NCBI RefSeq assembly: GCF_900114215.1
Contig: NZ_FOSG01000001.1
Location: 1-64,000 of the forward strand
Origin: Streptomyces mangrovi
Lineage (GTDB): Bacteria > Actinomycetota > Actinomycetes > Streptomycetales > Streptomycetaceae
Reading direction: 5' to 3'
Length of the DNA stretch: 64,000 bases
Made by a program: the position numbers and the translations under genes. Shown piece after piece: positions 1-9,704 of this stretch; the stretch's first letter is position 1, and every line of letters starts with the position of its first letter. The notes beneath the pieces are model-generated. The model was not told the origin of the DNA. It worked only from the letters and a program-made list of their open reading frames with translations, and did not search any database.

Positions 1-1405
<1,405 letters not shown>

Positions 1406-2350
1406 TCAGAGCGCCTTGGCGGCGGCGTCCTTCGGCTCGTCCGCCCGGTATATATCCGGCTCCAGGTAGATCACGCGGGCGATCGGGACCGCCGCGCGGA
1501 TGCGGTGCTCGGCCTCGTCGATCGCGCGGGCGACCTCGGCCGCCGACTCGTGGCTCTCCACCGCGATCTTGGCGGCGACCAGCAGCTCGTCCGGACCGAG
1601 GTGGAGCGTGCGCATGTGGATGATCCGGGTGACCCGTTCGCCGTCGACGATCGCCTCGCGGATCTTCCCGAGCGCCTCCGGGTCGGCGGACTCGCCCAGC
1701 AGCAGGGACTTGGTCTCCACGGCGAGGACGATCGCGATGACGACGAGCAGCACACCGATGCAGATGGTGCCGATGCCGTCCCAGACCGGGTCGCCGGTCA
1801 GGAGCGCCAGGCCGACGCCGGCCAGGGCCAGGATGAGGCCGACCAGGGCGCCGAGGTCCTCCAGGAGCACGACCGGCAGTTCGGGCGCCTTGGCCCGCCG
1901 GACGAACGCCGTCCACGACTGCGTGCCGCGGATCTCGTTGGACTCCTTGATCGCGGTCCGGAAGGAGAAGATCTCGGCGATGATCGCGAAGACCAGGACG
2001 CCCACCGGCCAGTACCAGTGGGAGAGTTCGTGCGGGTGTCTGATCTTCTCGTAGCCCTCGTAGAGGGCGAAGAGGCCGCCGACCGAGAACAGGACGATGG
2101 CCACGAGGAAGGAGTAGATGTAGCGCTCGCGCCCGTATCCGAAGGGGTGCTCCTCGCTCGCCTTCCTCTTCGCCTTCTTGTGGCCGAGCAGCAGCAGTGC
2201 CTGATTGCCCGAGTCGGCGACGGAGTGGACGCCCTCGGCGAGCATCGACGAGGAGCCGCTGAAGGCGAACGCCACGAACTTGGCCACGGCGATGGACAGA
2301 TTGGCGCCCAGCGCGGCGACGATCGCCTTGGTTCCGCCTGATGCACTCAT
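1406..2350 (-). CDS. Cation diffusion facilitator family transporter
   Basis: This 314-residue inner-membrane protein belongs to the CDF family, which exports divalent metals (Zn, Co, Fe, Mn) in exchange for protons. The first metal-site pair is visible as HSVAD (residues 42-46) in the second membrane segment, followed by the conserved HPFGYG at 68-73. A third site is suggested by LLEDLGALVGL near residue 165. About six hydrophobic segments are present, then a soluble C-terminal domain of about 90 residues. The ATG at 2350 has GGAGAG upstream. The gene is followed by a strong hairpin and sits 90 bases downstream of manA. The metal cannot be told from the sequence. Confidence 0.88.
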   Translation of the reverse strand: MSASGGTKAIVAALGANLSIAVAKFVAFAFSGSSSMLAEGVHSVADSGNQALLLLGHKKAKRKASEEHPFGYGRERYIYSFLVAIVLFSVGGLFALYEGYEKIRHPHELSHWYWPVGVLVFAIIAEIFSFRTAIKESNEIRGTQSWTAFVRRAKAPELPVVLLEDLGALVGLILALAGVGLALLTGDPVWDGIGTICIGVLLVVIAIVLAVETKSLLLGESADPEALGKIREAIVDGERVTRIIHMRTLHLGPDELLVAAKIAVESHESAAEVARAIDEAEHRIRAAVPIARVIYLEPDIYRADEPKDAAAKAL

Positions 2351-2440
2351 GAAGGTCGGCTCTCCTGGGAAGACGGCAGGGCTTGTTCCCGCGCCCGGGG
2401 CCCCCTGGCCTCGCGGTGCGGTGGTGCGGTCACATCGCGG

Positions 2441-3649
2441 TCATACGGCCACGGTCGCGCGGAAGAGAGTACCGCTGCCGAGGACCGCGACGCGCTCGCC
2501 CGCCCGTACGAAGGCCGACCGGCCCCGGGGAAGGGCGAGTTCGCCGCCCGCGCCGCCCGCGGTCACTTCCCGCAGGGTGATCTCCCCTTCCGTGCACAGC
2601 AGGATCTGGGGGGTTCGGTCGTCCAGGTCGTGCGGCTCGGAGCCGGGCGCCAGAACGTACCGGGAGAGCCGGAACTCGTCGACGGGCGCCGCGTACACCT
2701 CCTCGCCCGCGGACGTGGTGCGCGGCCTCAGCACCTCCGGCTCCATCGGCTCGAAGCGGACGACGCGCAGCAGTTCGGGGACGTCCACGTGCTTGGGGGT
2801 CAGACCGCAGCGCAGCACGTTGTCGGAGTTGGCCATCAACTCCACGCCCAGGCCGCCGAGGTAGGCGTGCGGGACGCCGGCGCCGAGGTAGAGGGCTTCG
2901 CCCGGCTCCAGGTGCACGACGTTGAGCAGCATCGCGGCCAGGACGCCCGGATCACCGGGGTAGTGGCCGGCGATACCGGCGTAGGCGGCGTACTCCCGGG
3001 CGTACGGCCCCTCCCCGGCCGCCAGTCGCCGTGCCGCCGCGGCGGCCGCGGCGACGGTCTCGGCGATCGCCTCCCGGTCGGCGGAGAGCACGGCGGTCAG
3101 CACCTCGCTCAGTGCCTCGTCCTCGGGCCGGGCGCGCAGGATGTCCGCGTACGGCTTGAGGCCGCCGACGTCCAGGGCCTCCAGCAGGTCGGCGGCCTGG
3201 GCGGGGGCGCGGAAGCCGCACAGGCCGGTGAAGGGCGTGAGGGCGCAGACGAGTTCGGGCTTGTGGTTGGCGTCCTTGTAGTTGCGGTGCGGGGCGTCGG
3301 CCGGAATGCCCCGCTCCTCCTCGTCGGCGAAGCCCTCCCTGGCCTGGGCGAGGTCGGGGTGCACCTGGAGGGAGAGCGGGGAGGCGGCCGCCAGCACCTT
3401 GAGCAGGAACGGCAGCCGCGGTCCGAACGCCTCGACGACCGCCGGGCCCAGTTCGCCCTCGGGGTCGGCCGCGATCGCCTCCGACAGGGCCGTCCCGCCT
3501 CCGCGGTCGATCCTCGACGGCGCGCCGGGGTGGGCTCCCATCCACAGCTCGGCCTGCGGTTCGCCGGTGGGCTCGGTGCCGAGCAGTTCGGGGATGGCGG
3601 TGGTGGAGCCCCAGGCGTAGGGGCGCACGGTGTTGGTGAGGAGGTCCAT
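2441..3649 (-). CDS. manA: Mannose-6-phosphate isomerase, class I
   Basis: ManA interconverts fructose-6-phosphate and mannose-6-phosphate, the entry to mannose metabolism. The 402-residue protein shows the type I cupin metal ligands Gln95 and His97 (SLQVHP), Glu132 (HKPELVCAL) and His261 (GAGVPHAYLGG). The MANSDNVLRCGLTPKHVDV region contains the catalytic Arg280. The N-terminal NTVRPYAWGS is also typical. It lies downstream of the SIS-domain gene and manB on the same strand, so it probably belongs to one mannose-metabolism transcription unit, with 102 bases between manA and the SIS gene. Confidence 0.95.
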   Translation of the reverse strand: MDLLTNTVRPYAWGSTTAIPELLGTEPTGEPQAELWMGAHPGAPSRIDRGGGTALSEAIAADPEGELGPAVVEAFGPRLPFLLKVLAAASPLSLQVHPDLAQAREGFADEEERGIPADAPHRNYKDANHKPELVCALTPFTGLCGFRAPAQAADLLEALDVGGLKPYADILRARPEDEALSEVLTAVLSADREAIAETVAAAAAAARRLAAGEGPYAREYAAYAGIAGHYPGDPGVLAAMLLNVVHLEPGEALYLGAGVPHAYLGGLGVELMANSDNVLRCGLTPKHVDVPELLRVVRFEPMEPEVLRPRTTSAGEEVYAAPVDEFRLSRYVLAPGSEPHDLDDRTPQILLCTEGEITLREVTAGGAGGELALPRGRSAFVRAGERVAVLGSGTLFRATVAV

Positions 3650-3751
3650 GCGGGATGGTGTCCTTGGGTCCTAGGGTCCTTGGTTCCGGGCCCGGACCTC
3701 GTCGTCCGGGCTCCGACGGCTCCGACTGTTCCGGCGGCCCGGGCGTCCCCG

Positions 3752-4924
3752 TCAGCGCCGCTCGCCGCCGGCGAGCGCGAGGTAGACGGCGGCGAAGTCC
3801 ACGGTGGCCAGTAGTTCGGCGGTGGCTTCGAGCGGGGTGCTGCCCTCGGCCGGCTCCAGTTCGCTGACCGGGGTGCCGTGCCCGTACGCCAGGTCGCGGG
3901 CGGCGACGGCGGCGGAGTGGGCGGCCGGGGGGCCCTCGCGCAGCAGGACGATCCGGGCGCGCATCGCCTCGTGCTCCTCCACTCTGTCCCGGAAGAAGTC
4001 GTCGGTGTCCTCCGCGCCCGCGAAGGAGCCGGTCAGCAGAGCGCCGTGTGCGGTGAGCGCCTCCGGAAGGAGGGCGGCCAGCACCGGGCGGCCGGCGAGC
4101 GAGGTGAGGGTGGTGGCGAAGTGGCGGGCGGCGGCGGCCGCGACGGTGCCCTCGCTCCACAGCAGCGGCAGCGCGTCGGAGAGCTCCACGGCCAGGGTCT
4201 TGGCGGGGTTGCCGTAGGTGGCGGCGGCGGGGCCGCACCGCTCGGCGACCTGATCGAGGCGGTCGGCGAGCGCGGCCAGCCCTTCGGGGCCGGCGGCGGC
4301 CAGGCCGAGCCGGTCGGCCAGGGCGAGGAGCGGGGTGAGCAGCGCCCACAGAAGGCCGGGGGCGGCGGGCGGGGCCGGGGCCTGCCGCTCGTAGGCGTCG
4401 CGCGGGTCGGGGCCCTCGTAGTGTTCGCCGGGCACCTCGGCCAGCGGTACGGCCAGACCGCGGGCCTGGATGGTCGCCTCGGCCAGCGGGGCGGGGGCGG
4501 GGCTGACGGAGACGACGGTGCAGCCCCGGCGGTACGCCTGCTCGGCGAGTGCGGTCAGGCCGCCCTCGTGGCCGTCCGGGGTGGCGAGCAGCAGCAGGTC
4601 CAGCGGACCGGCCCAGCCGGGCAGCGTCCAGCGCAGTGCGCCGGGGTCGGGGAGGGAGCCCGCGGGGTGGAGCAGGGTGACGGGTACGGCTCCGTTGCCG
4701 AAGGCCGCGAGGAGGTCGGCGACGCAGGCGACGGCCGGTCCGGTGCCCGCGACCAGGATGGCGCGGGGACGGCCGTCGGGACGCAGTTCGGTCAGGCCCG
4801 CCTCGGTGGCGTGCCGCAGGGCCGTACGGGCGCGGGCGCCGGAGGCGGCGGCCCCGCGCAGCAGGCCGTGGGTGTCGGCTCCGGCCAGGGCGTCGGGGGC
4901 GTCGAGCAGGGTCTCGTCCAGCAT
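3752..4924 (-). CDS. SIS-domain protein, phosphosugar isomerase-like
   Basis: This 390-residue cytoplasmic protein resembles the SIS-domain proteins always found between manA and manB in actinobacteria (the place of Rv3256c in M. tuberculosis). A Rossmann-like sugar-phosphate binding half begins near residue 50 (RAILVAGTGPAVACVADLLAAF) and is followed by LLLLATPDGHEGGLTALAEQAYRRGCTVV. The family is related to bifunctional phosphoglucose/phosphomannose isomerases, but catalytic activity has not been shown from this sequence. The start chosen is the ATG at 4922-4924, beginning MLDETLLDAPDAL. It lies 34 bases after the Trm112-like gene. A longer open frame upstream is not supported. Confidence 0.85.
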   Translation of the reverse strand: MLDETLLDAPDALAGADTHGLLRGAAASGARARTALRHATEAGLTELRPDGRPRAILVAGTGPAVACVADLLAAFGNGAVPVTLLHPAGSLPDPGALRWTLPGWAGPLDLLLLATPDGHEGGLTALAEQAYRRGCTVVSVSPAPAPLAEATIQARGLAVPLAEVPGEHYEGPDPRDAYERQAPAPPAAPGLLWALLTPLLALADRLGLAAAGPEGLAALADRLDQVAERCGPAAATYGNPAKTLAVELSDALPLLWSEGTVAAAAARHFATTLTSLAGRPVLAALLPEALTAHGALLTGSFAGAEDTDDFFRDRVEEHEAMRARIVLLREGPPAAHSAAVAARDLAYGHGTPVSELEPAEGSTPLEATAELLATVDFAAVYLALAGGERR

Positions 4925-4958
4925 GTGCGGCCTCTCCGGTCGCCGGGGGCGGTCGTGC

Positions 4959-5129
4959 TCAGGCGGGACGGCGTGCCTCGTCGACGAGGAGGACGGGGAT
5001 GCCGTCCCGGACGGGGTACGCCAGTTCGCACTCGCTGCCCTCGCAGACCAGTTCGTCGCCCTCCTCGTGGAGGGGGGAGTGGCACGCCGGGCAGGCGAGG
5101 ATCTCCAGGAGACCGGCTTCGAGCGGCAT
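4959..5129 (-). CDS. Trm112-like small zinc-ribbon protein
   Basis: This 56-residue protein has the form [20 protein letters not shown], then a second cysteine in the LVCEG segment, and ends with [16 protein letters not shown]. That is the Trm112/UPF0434 (YcaR) family pattern, in which a small beta-fold with a CPxC knuckle acts as a partner protein for methyltransferases or as a stabiliser. The second knuckle is reduced ([11 protein letters not shown] still offers two cysteines). The start at 5127-5129 follows the conserved [11 protein letters not shown]. It lies between manB and the SIS gene and has no known role of its own in mannose metabolism. Confidence 0.9.
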   Translation of the reverse strand: MPLEAGLLEILACPACHSPLHEEGDELVCEGSECELAYPVRDGIPVLLVDEARRPA

Positions 5130-5336
5130 GGGGTGCGTCCCTTCGGGGCGGGTGCTGTGCTGCTTTGTGGTGCTGTCGTGCGGTCAGCGTACCGCCGGGA
5201 GACCGCTCTCCGTCGGCGGGTGCCGTGGCGGCGGCCCGTCGGGCCGGGCCGCGGGTCGCCGCCGCGGGCCGCACGGTGGCGCCGGGACCGGTGGCCGGTT
5301 CCGGCGCCGCCGTGCGGTGCCCGGCGGCGCCGGCCG

Positions 5337-6695
5337 TCAGGCGCGGACGATCGCCAGCACCTCGTCGCGGACCCTGGCGGCCGTCTCCGCGTCACGCGCC
5401 TCGACGTTCAGGCGCAGCAGCGGCTCGGTGTTGGAGGGACGGAGGTTGAACCACCAGTCCGGCGCCGTGACCGTCAGGCCGTCCAGCTCGTCCAGCGTCA
5501 GGTCCTCGCGGCCGGAGTAGGCGGCCTTCACCGCGGCGGCGCGCCCGGCCTGGTCCTCGACGGTGCTGTTGATCTCGCCGGAGGCGGCGTAGCGGTCGTA
5601 CCGGGCGACCAGTTCCGACAGGGTTCTCCGCTGCCCGCCGAGCGCGGCCAGGACGTGGAGGGCGGCGAGCATGCCGGTGTCGGCGTTCCAGAAGTCGCGG
5701 AAGTAGTAGTGCGCCGAGTGCTCTCCGCCGAAGACCGCGCCGGTGCGCGCCATCTCCTCCTTGATGAAGGAGTGGCCCACCCGGGTGCGCACCGGGGCGC
5801 CGCCGGCCTCCTTGACGACCTCGGGGACGGACCAGGAGGTGATGCAGTTGTGGATCACGGTGGAGCCGGGGTGCTTGGCCAGCTCGCGCTCCGCGACCAG
5901 GGCGGTGATCGCCGACGGGGAGACGGGTTCGCCGCGCTCGTCGACGACGAAGCAGCGGTCGGCGTCGCCGTCGAAGGCCAGGCCGATGTCGGCGCCGGTC
6001 TCCCGCACCCGGGCCTGGAGGTCGACGATGTTGGCCGGATCCAACGGGTTGGCCTCGTGGTTGGGGAAGGTGCCGTCGAGTTCGAAGTACATCGCGTCCA
6101 GTTCGACGGGCAGGCCGTCGAGGACGGTGGGGACGGTGTGGCCGCCCATGCCGTTGCCCGCGTCGACGACGACCTTCAGCGGGCGGACGGCGGTGAGGTC
6201 GACCAGCGAGCGCAGATGGGCGGCGTAGTCGGCCAGCACGTCCCGCTGCGTGATCGTCCCCGGCTTCTCCGCCGGCTCGGGGGCCCCGGCGGCGGCCCAC
6301 TCCTCCACCAGTGCGCGGATGTCGGCCAGGCCGGTGTCCTGGCCGACGGGAGCGGCGCCGGCCCGGCACATCTTGATGCCGTTGTACCGGGCGGGGTTGT
6401 GGCTGGCGGTGAACATCGCGCCGGGCAGGCCGAGCCGGCCGCTGGCGAAGTAGAGCTGGTCGGTGGAGCACAGGCCGATCTCGGTGACGTCGGCGCCGCG
6501 GGCGGCCGCTCCCCGGGCGAAGGCCCGCGACAGGCCCGGTGAGGAAGGGCGCATGTCGTGTCCGACCACGATCGCGCTCGCGCCCGTGACCGTCGCGAAC
6601 GCCGCGCCGAACAGTTCGGCGAGGGGTTCGTCCCACTGGTCGGGCACCACACCACGTACGTCGTACGCCTTCACGATGTGTGACAGGTCAGGCAC
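5337..6695 (-). CDS. manB: Phosphomannomutase/phosphoglucomutase
   Basis: ManB converts mannose-6-phosphate to mannose-1-phosphate, the precursor of GDP-mannose. The 452-residue protein shows all four family motifs in order: the phosphoserine loop TASHNP (Ser98), the metal loop DGDADRC, the sugar-binding GGEHSAHYYF and the phosphate-binding RPSNTEPLLRL near the C-terminus. The start is the GTG at 6693-6695 (MPDLSHIVKAYDVRGV) with AAGGGG upstream. A longer reading frame toward 7106 overlaps the DUF3499 gene and is not coding. It lies 207 bases upstream of the Trm112-like gene, with GC-rich repeats between them. Confidence 0.95.
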   Translation of the reverse strand: MPDLSHIVKAYDVRGVVPDQWDEPLAELFGAAFATVTGASAIVVGHDMRPSSPGLSRAFARGAAARGADVTEIGLCSTDQLYFASGRLGLPGAMFTASHNPARYNGIKMCRAGAAPVGQDTGLADIRALVEEWAAAGAPEPAEKPGTITQRDVLADYAAHLRSLVDLTAVRPLKVVVDAGNGMGGHTVPTVLDGLPVELDAMYFELDGTFPNHEANPLDPANIVDLQARVRETGADIGLAFDGDADRCFVVDERGEPVSPSAITALVAERELAKHPGSTVIHNCITSWSVPEVVKEAGGAPVRTRVGHSFIKEEMARTGAVFGGEHSAHYYFRDFWNADTGMLAALHVLAALGGQRRTLSELVARYDRYAASGEINSTVEDQAGRAAAVKAAYSGREDLTLDELDGLTVTAPDWWFNLRPSNTEPLLRLNVEARDAETAARVRDEVLAIVRA

Positions 6696-6745
6696 GGTCC
6701 ACCCCTTCTGGAGTATCTGGCGACGCCCCAAATGTAACGGGGCGA

Positions 6746-7138
6746 TCAGTTCTCGGGGGACCGCAGTACCCGCAGGTGGCCACGTCGAGCCACCTCCATC
6801 AGATCCGTCTCGCGCACACCGCCGGAGCCGGGCTGCTCGGTGGGGGCGGGCTTCCTGCGCTGCGGGGTGCGGGCGGCCTCGCGGACGGCGTTGGCCAGGG
6901 CTTCGAGGTCGTCGCCGCTGGGGCGGGCGGGGCCCGCGTCCACGGCGAGGCGGACGACCTCCCAGCCGCGCGGGGCGGTCAGCCGCTCCGAGTGCTCCGA
7001 GCACAGGTCGTAGCAGTGGGGCTCGGCATAGGTGGCGAGGGGGCCGAGGACGGCCGTCGAGTCCGCGTAGACGTACGTCAGCGTCGCCACGGCAGGGCGG
7101 CCGCACGCGGTGCGCGAACAGCGACGTACAGGGCTCAC
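6746..7138 (-). CDS. DUF3499 family protein
   Basis: This 130-residue protein is a DUF3499 member, found next to manB across actinobacteria (Rv3258c in M. tuberculosis). The N-terminal half carries four cysteines, in CSRTAC and CYDLC, plus a nearby SEHSERL segment, which suggests a small zinc-binding fold. Its role is unknown. The chosen start is the GTG at 7136-7138 (MSPVRRCSRTACGRPAVATLTYVY), which begins right before the conserved part; another GTG slightly upstream cannot be excluded. It is 50 bases upstream of manB and likely cotranscribed. The C-terminal third is Pro/Arg-rich and poorly conserved. Confidence 0.85.
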   Translation of the reverse strand: MSPVRRCSRTACGRPAVATLTYVYADSTAVLGPLATYAEPHCYDLCSEHSERLTAPRGWEVVRLAVDAGPARPSGDDLEALANAVREAARTPQRRKPAPTEQPGSGGVRETDLMEVARRGHLRVLRSPEN

Positions 7139-7593
7139 GATGTTGGACGGTACCGCACTCTTGAGCGGGCCGCGACGACTCTCCGGGAGGTCACCCTGTT
7201 GTGTCGTGCCGGCCCACCGGGATCCCGCGGGACGGCGGCGGACCGGCTGACCTGGCACGGGCCGGAAAAGTCCGGTTGGCGGCGGGACGGAAGCCGGACA
7301 TAGGCACCGTTACCCCTTCGTTCGGATTCCGTCATCGAGGAGCGATCATCGATCGGGGAGTTGTCCGAAACAGGACCGTGGGAAGACCGTGGAAAAACGT
7401 GGAGAACAGAACCGGTCGGTCTCCGGCGGCCGGTGGTGAACGCCGTCCCGTGCGCCGGGGGGCGCGGGACGGCGTGCGGACCGTGGGCGACGGCGCGCGG
7501 CCGTGCCCGGCGGTGCGGGAGGTGCGTCACGGAAAGTGCGGGGTCGCGCCGTCCCCGCTCCCCGGCGCCCTCCGGACGGCTACTCTCAAGGTG
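7139..7593. other. Divergent intergenic region between DUF3499 and zincin-like genes
   Basis: No gene is supported in these 455 bases. The region must hold the promoters of two divergent genes. It contains a relatively AT-rich patch around 7310-7400 and a hairpin with 11-bp arms at 7440-7450 and 7465-7475, about 120 bases before the start of the plus-strand gene. Its function is unknown. Confidence 0.5.
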
Positions 7594-8073
7594 ATGAGCA
7601 ACCCCGTACCGCCCCGCCGGCCCGATCCGCGACCGCGTCGCCGGGATCGCCATGGACGCGGCATGCGCGGCCCCATCGCGCCGCCCCAGGTGCCGCTCGC
7701 CATGAGCCGCGCCGACGCCTTCGACGATCTGGTGCGCGACTCCGCCGACCGGCTGGAGAGGCAGTGGCCGCAGCTGTCCGGGGTGGAGTTCGTGGTGCAG
7801 GAGGTGCCGCCGGCCGCGCCGGGGGGCGGGAGCGGGCCCGACGGCTGGATCGACGGCTGGCTCGGCGGACCGGACAGCGTGCCGCTCGGCCGGTACGCGG
7901 CCGCGCGGGACGGCCGCCCCGACCGCATCGTCGTCTACCGGCGGCCCATCGAGCTGCGCGCCAGGACGCGCGACGACCGGGCGCTGCTCGTCCACGAGGT
8001 GGTCGTCGAGCAGGTCGCCGAACTCCTCGGGCTGGCCCCGGAGTCGATCGACCCGCGCTACGGCCAGGACTGA
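7594..8073 (+). CDS. Zincin-like metallopeptidase family protein, motif degenerate
   Basis: This 159-residue protein occupies the place of the zincin-like metallopeptidase-family genes (PF06262) that stand divergently from DUF3499 in actinobacteria (Rv3259 in M. tuberculosis). The N-terminal 35 residues are Arg/Pro-rich and likely disordered. The core begins at MSRADAFDDLVRDSADRLERQW. The expected HExxHxxG zinc site is not intact: the best match is HEVVVEQVAELLG at residue 134, where the second His is Val. It is therefore probably not an active peptidase of that type. The start is the ATG at 7594 with AAGG upstream; the GTG at 7591 is possible. Confidence 0.75.
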   Translation: MSNPVPPRRPDPRPRRRDRHGRGMRGPIAPPQVPLAMSRADAFDDLVRDSADRLERQWPQLSGVEFVVQEVPPAAPGGGSGPDGWIDGWLGGPDSVPLGRYAAARDGRPDRIVVYRRPIELRARTRDDRALLVHEVVVEQVAELLGLAPESIDPRYGQD

Positions 8074-8092
8074 AGGCGGCCGGGAGCGGAAC

Positions 8093-8132
8093 GGGCCCGG
8101 GCCGCACCCCCTGAGGGGCGCCACCCGGGCCC
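8093..8132. terminator. Bidirectional hairpin between convergent genes
   Basis: Arms GGGCCCGGG (8093-8101) and CCCGGGCCC (8124-8132) enclose an inner CCCC/GGGG pairing. It lies between the stop codons of the zincin-like gene and the DUF5719 gene and can serve both. Confidence 0.7.
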
Positions 8133-8150
8133 TTCTCGCCGTACGCCCGC

Positions 8151-9704
8151 TCAGTCGACGAGCACCGACAAATCCTGCCCGGCCCGCGGCACCGCCACCG
8201 TCCCCCGGTCGTCCGGGAGCGTCTGCACGGTGAACATCGGGATGCCGTCCTCCTCCAGGGACAGCGTCCGGGCCGCGTACACCGTCCCGCCCGACAGCCG
8301 TTCGACGGTGAGCGCGTAGCGCCCCTTCCCGCCCTCGGGCCGCAGGTCGTCGACGGCCGTGGTGGTGCCGGCCTTGAGGTCGAACGTCCTGCTGACCGGT
8401 TCGCCGCCGCCGCTGCCCGCCGACGCGGTCACCCGCACCTTGGCGGCCTTCTCCGGGGCGACCAGCGACAGGACCGTACCGCCGTCCTCGCCGCTCTTCG
8501 CTCCCGCGTCGCCACCGGCCGCGGACGCACGCTCCCGGACGGGCTCGGTGGCGGGGACGAACGCCGTCTCCTGCCGCGCCCCCTCGCCGCGCAGTACGCG
8601 CAGCGCCGCCACGACCCGGGCGCCGCCGCCCTCCTCGGCCGGGGAGAGGATCAGCGAACCCGGCTCGCCCCTGGTCACGTCGCCGAGGTCAACGGCGACG
8701 GTCGTGCCGCTCCTGACGTGGAGGGTCTCCTGGCCGGCGGGGGTGATGGCGCCGGTGGGGGTGGCCAGCCGCACCTTCAGGTCCACGTCCTTCTCGCCGG
8801 GCGCGAAGGCGACCAGACGTACGGCGGTGGCGTCGGCCGGGATGCCCGGCAGGATCAGGGAGCCGCGGGATTCGGCGGAGGCCGGCAGCCAGTCGCCGCC
8901 GAGCTTCTCGTCGAGCGACTGCACCTGGGCCCCGATCCGTCCGCTGCGCGCCACCACGTGCAGGACCACGTTGGTGACCGGCTCGCGCGAGAGCGTGGAG
9001 AGCAGCACGGGGACCGTGGAGCGGCCGGGGACGTTGAGGCCCTCGCCGCTCTCGGTCTTCACCGAGCCGTCCTTGCCGTACAGCTCCAGGTCGACCACGG
9101 CCGGGGCGTCGTCGGGGTTGGTCAGGTGGATGTAGTCGTGGCGCGACTTCGCGGTGCTCGCTCCGGGGAACCAGAACTCGGTGCCGGGCGCGGTGCAGGA
9201 CACGCCCAGCAGCCCGCGGCCGGTGCCCGCGGTGACGAGGGTGGTCTGCTGGACCGTCCAGCCGGGGGCGAGGCTTCCGTCGGCCGAGCCGGTCAGCGCC
9301 GGCGAGCCGCTGCTGTCCGCCTCGGCGGTGACCGGGACTCCGGGCTTCTCCAGGGGGACGACGGGGTCGGGCCCGTCGTCCCCCTTCCCGTCCTTCCCGT
9401 CCTTCCCGTCCTCGCCGCCGCGGCCGCCGCCTTCCAGGGTGCTCCCGGCCGGCAGCAGTCCGGCCCCGTTCCCCGCGCTCCTCTTCCGCTCGGTGTCGCC
9501 CTTGGGGGTGTAGGCCGTGTACGTGGTCTCGCCCACCTCCGAGGAGGCCGGCTGCGGGCACACCAGTGTGGAGCGTTCCACGGGGAGCCGGGCGGCGGCG
9601 GGGCCGGCCGCGGGCTCGCCGGAGGGGGCGGTCAGCGCCGCGAGGCCGGTGACGGCGGCCAGCGCGGCGACCACGCCGATCAGTGAGTGGGCGGTGCGGT
9701 TCAT
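8151..9704 (-). CDS. DUF5719 family secreted or membrane-anchored protein
   Basis: The 517-residue protein starts MNRTAHSLIGVVAALAAVTGLAAL, an N-terminal signal or anchor segment, and the rest is predicted to be extracytoplasmic. A charged, Gly/Lys/Asp-rich linker (GEDGKDGKDGKGDDG) lies near residue 100 and is followed by beta-rich repeats, as in DUF5719. The ATG overlaps the stop codon of the upstream glycosyltransferase by four bases (9701-9704), so the two are translationally coupled. This suggests an accessory role in the glycosyltransferase pathway at the cell surface. No enzymatic motif is visible and the function is unknown. Confidence 0.85.
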   Translation of the reverse strand: MNRTAHSLIGVVAALAAVTGLAALTAPSGEPAAGPAAARLPVERSTLVCPQPASSEVGETTYTAYTPKGDTERKRSAGNGAGLLPAGSTLEGGGRGGEDGKDGKDGKGDDGPDPVVPLEKPGVPVTAEADSSGSPALTGSADGSLAPGWTVQQTTLVTAGTGRGLLGVSCTAPGTEFWFPGASTAKSRHDYIHLTNPDDAPAVVDLELYGKDGSVKTESGEGLNVPGRSTVPVLLSTLSREPVTNVVLHVVARSGRIGAQVQSLDEKLGGDWLPASAESRGSLILPGIPADATAVRLVAFAPGEKDVDLKVRLATPTGAITPAGQETLHVRSGTTVAVDLGDVTRGEPGSLILSPAEEGGGARVVAALRVLRGEGARQETAFVPATEPVRERASAAGGDAGAKSGEDGGTVLSLVAPEKAAKVRVTASAGSGGGEPVSRTFDLKAGTTTAVDDLRPEGGKGRYALTVERLSGGTVYAARTLSLEEDGIPMFTVQTLPDDRGTVAVPRAGQDLSVLVD

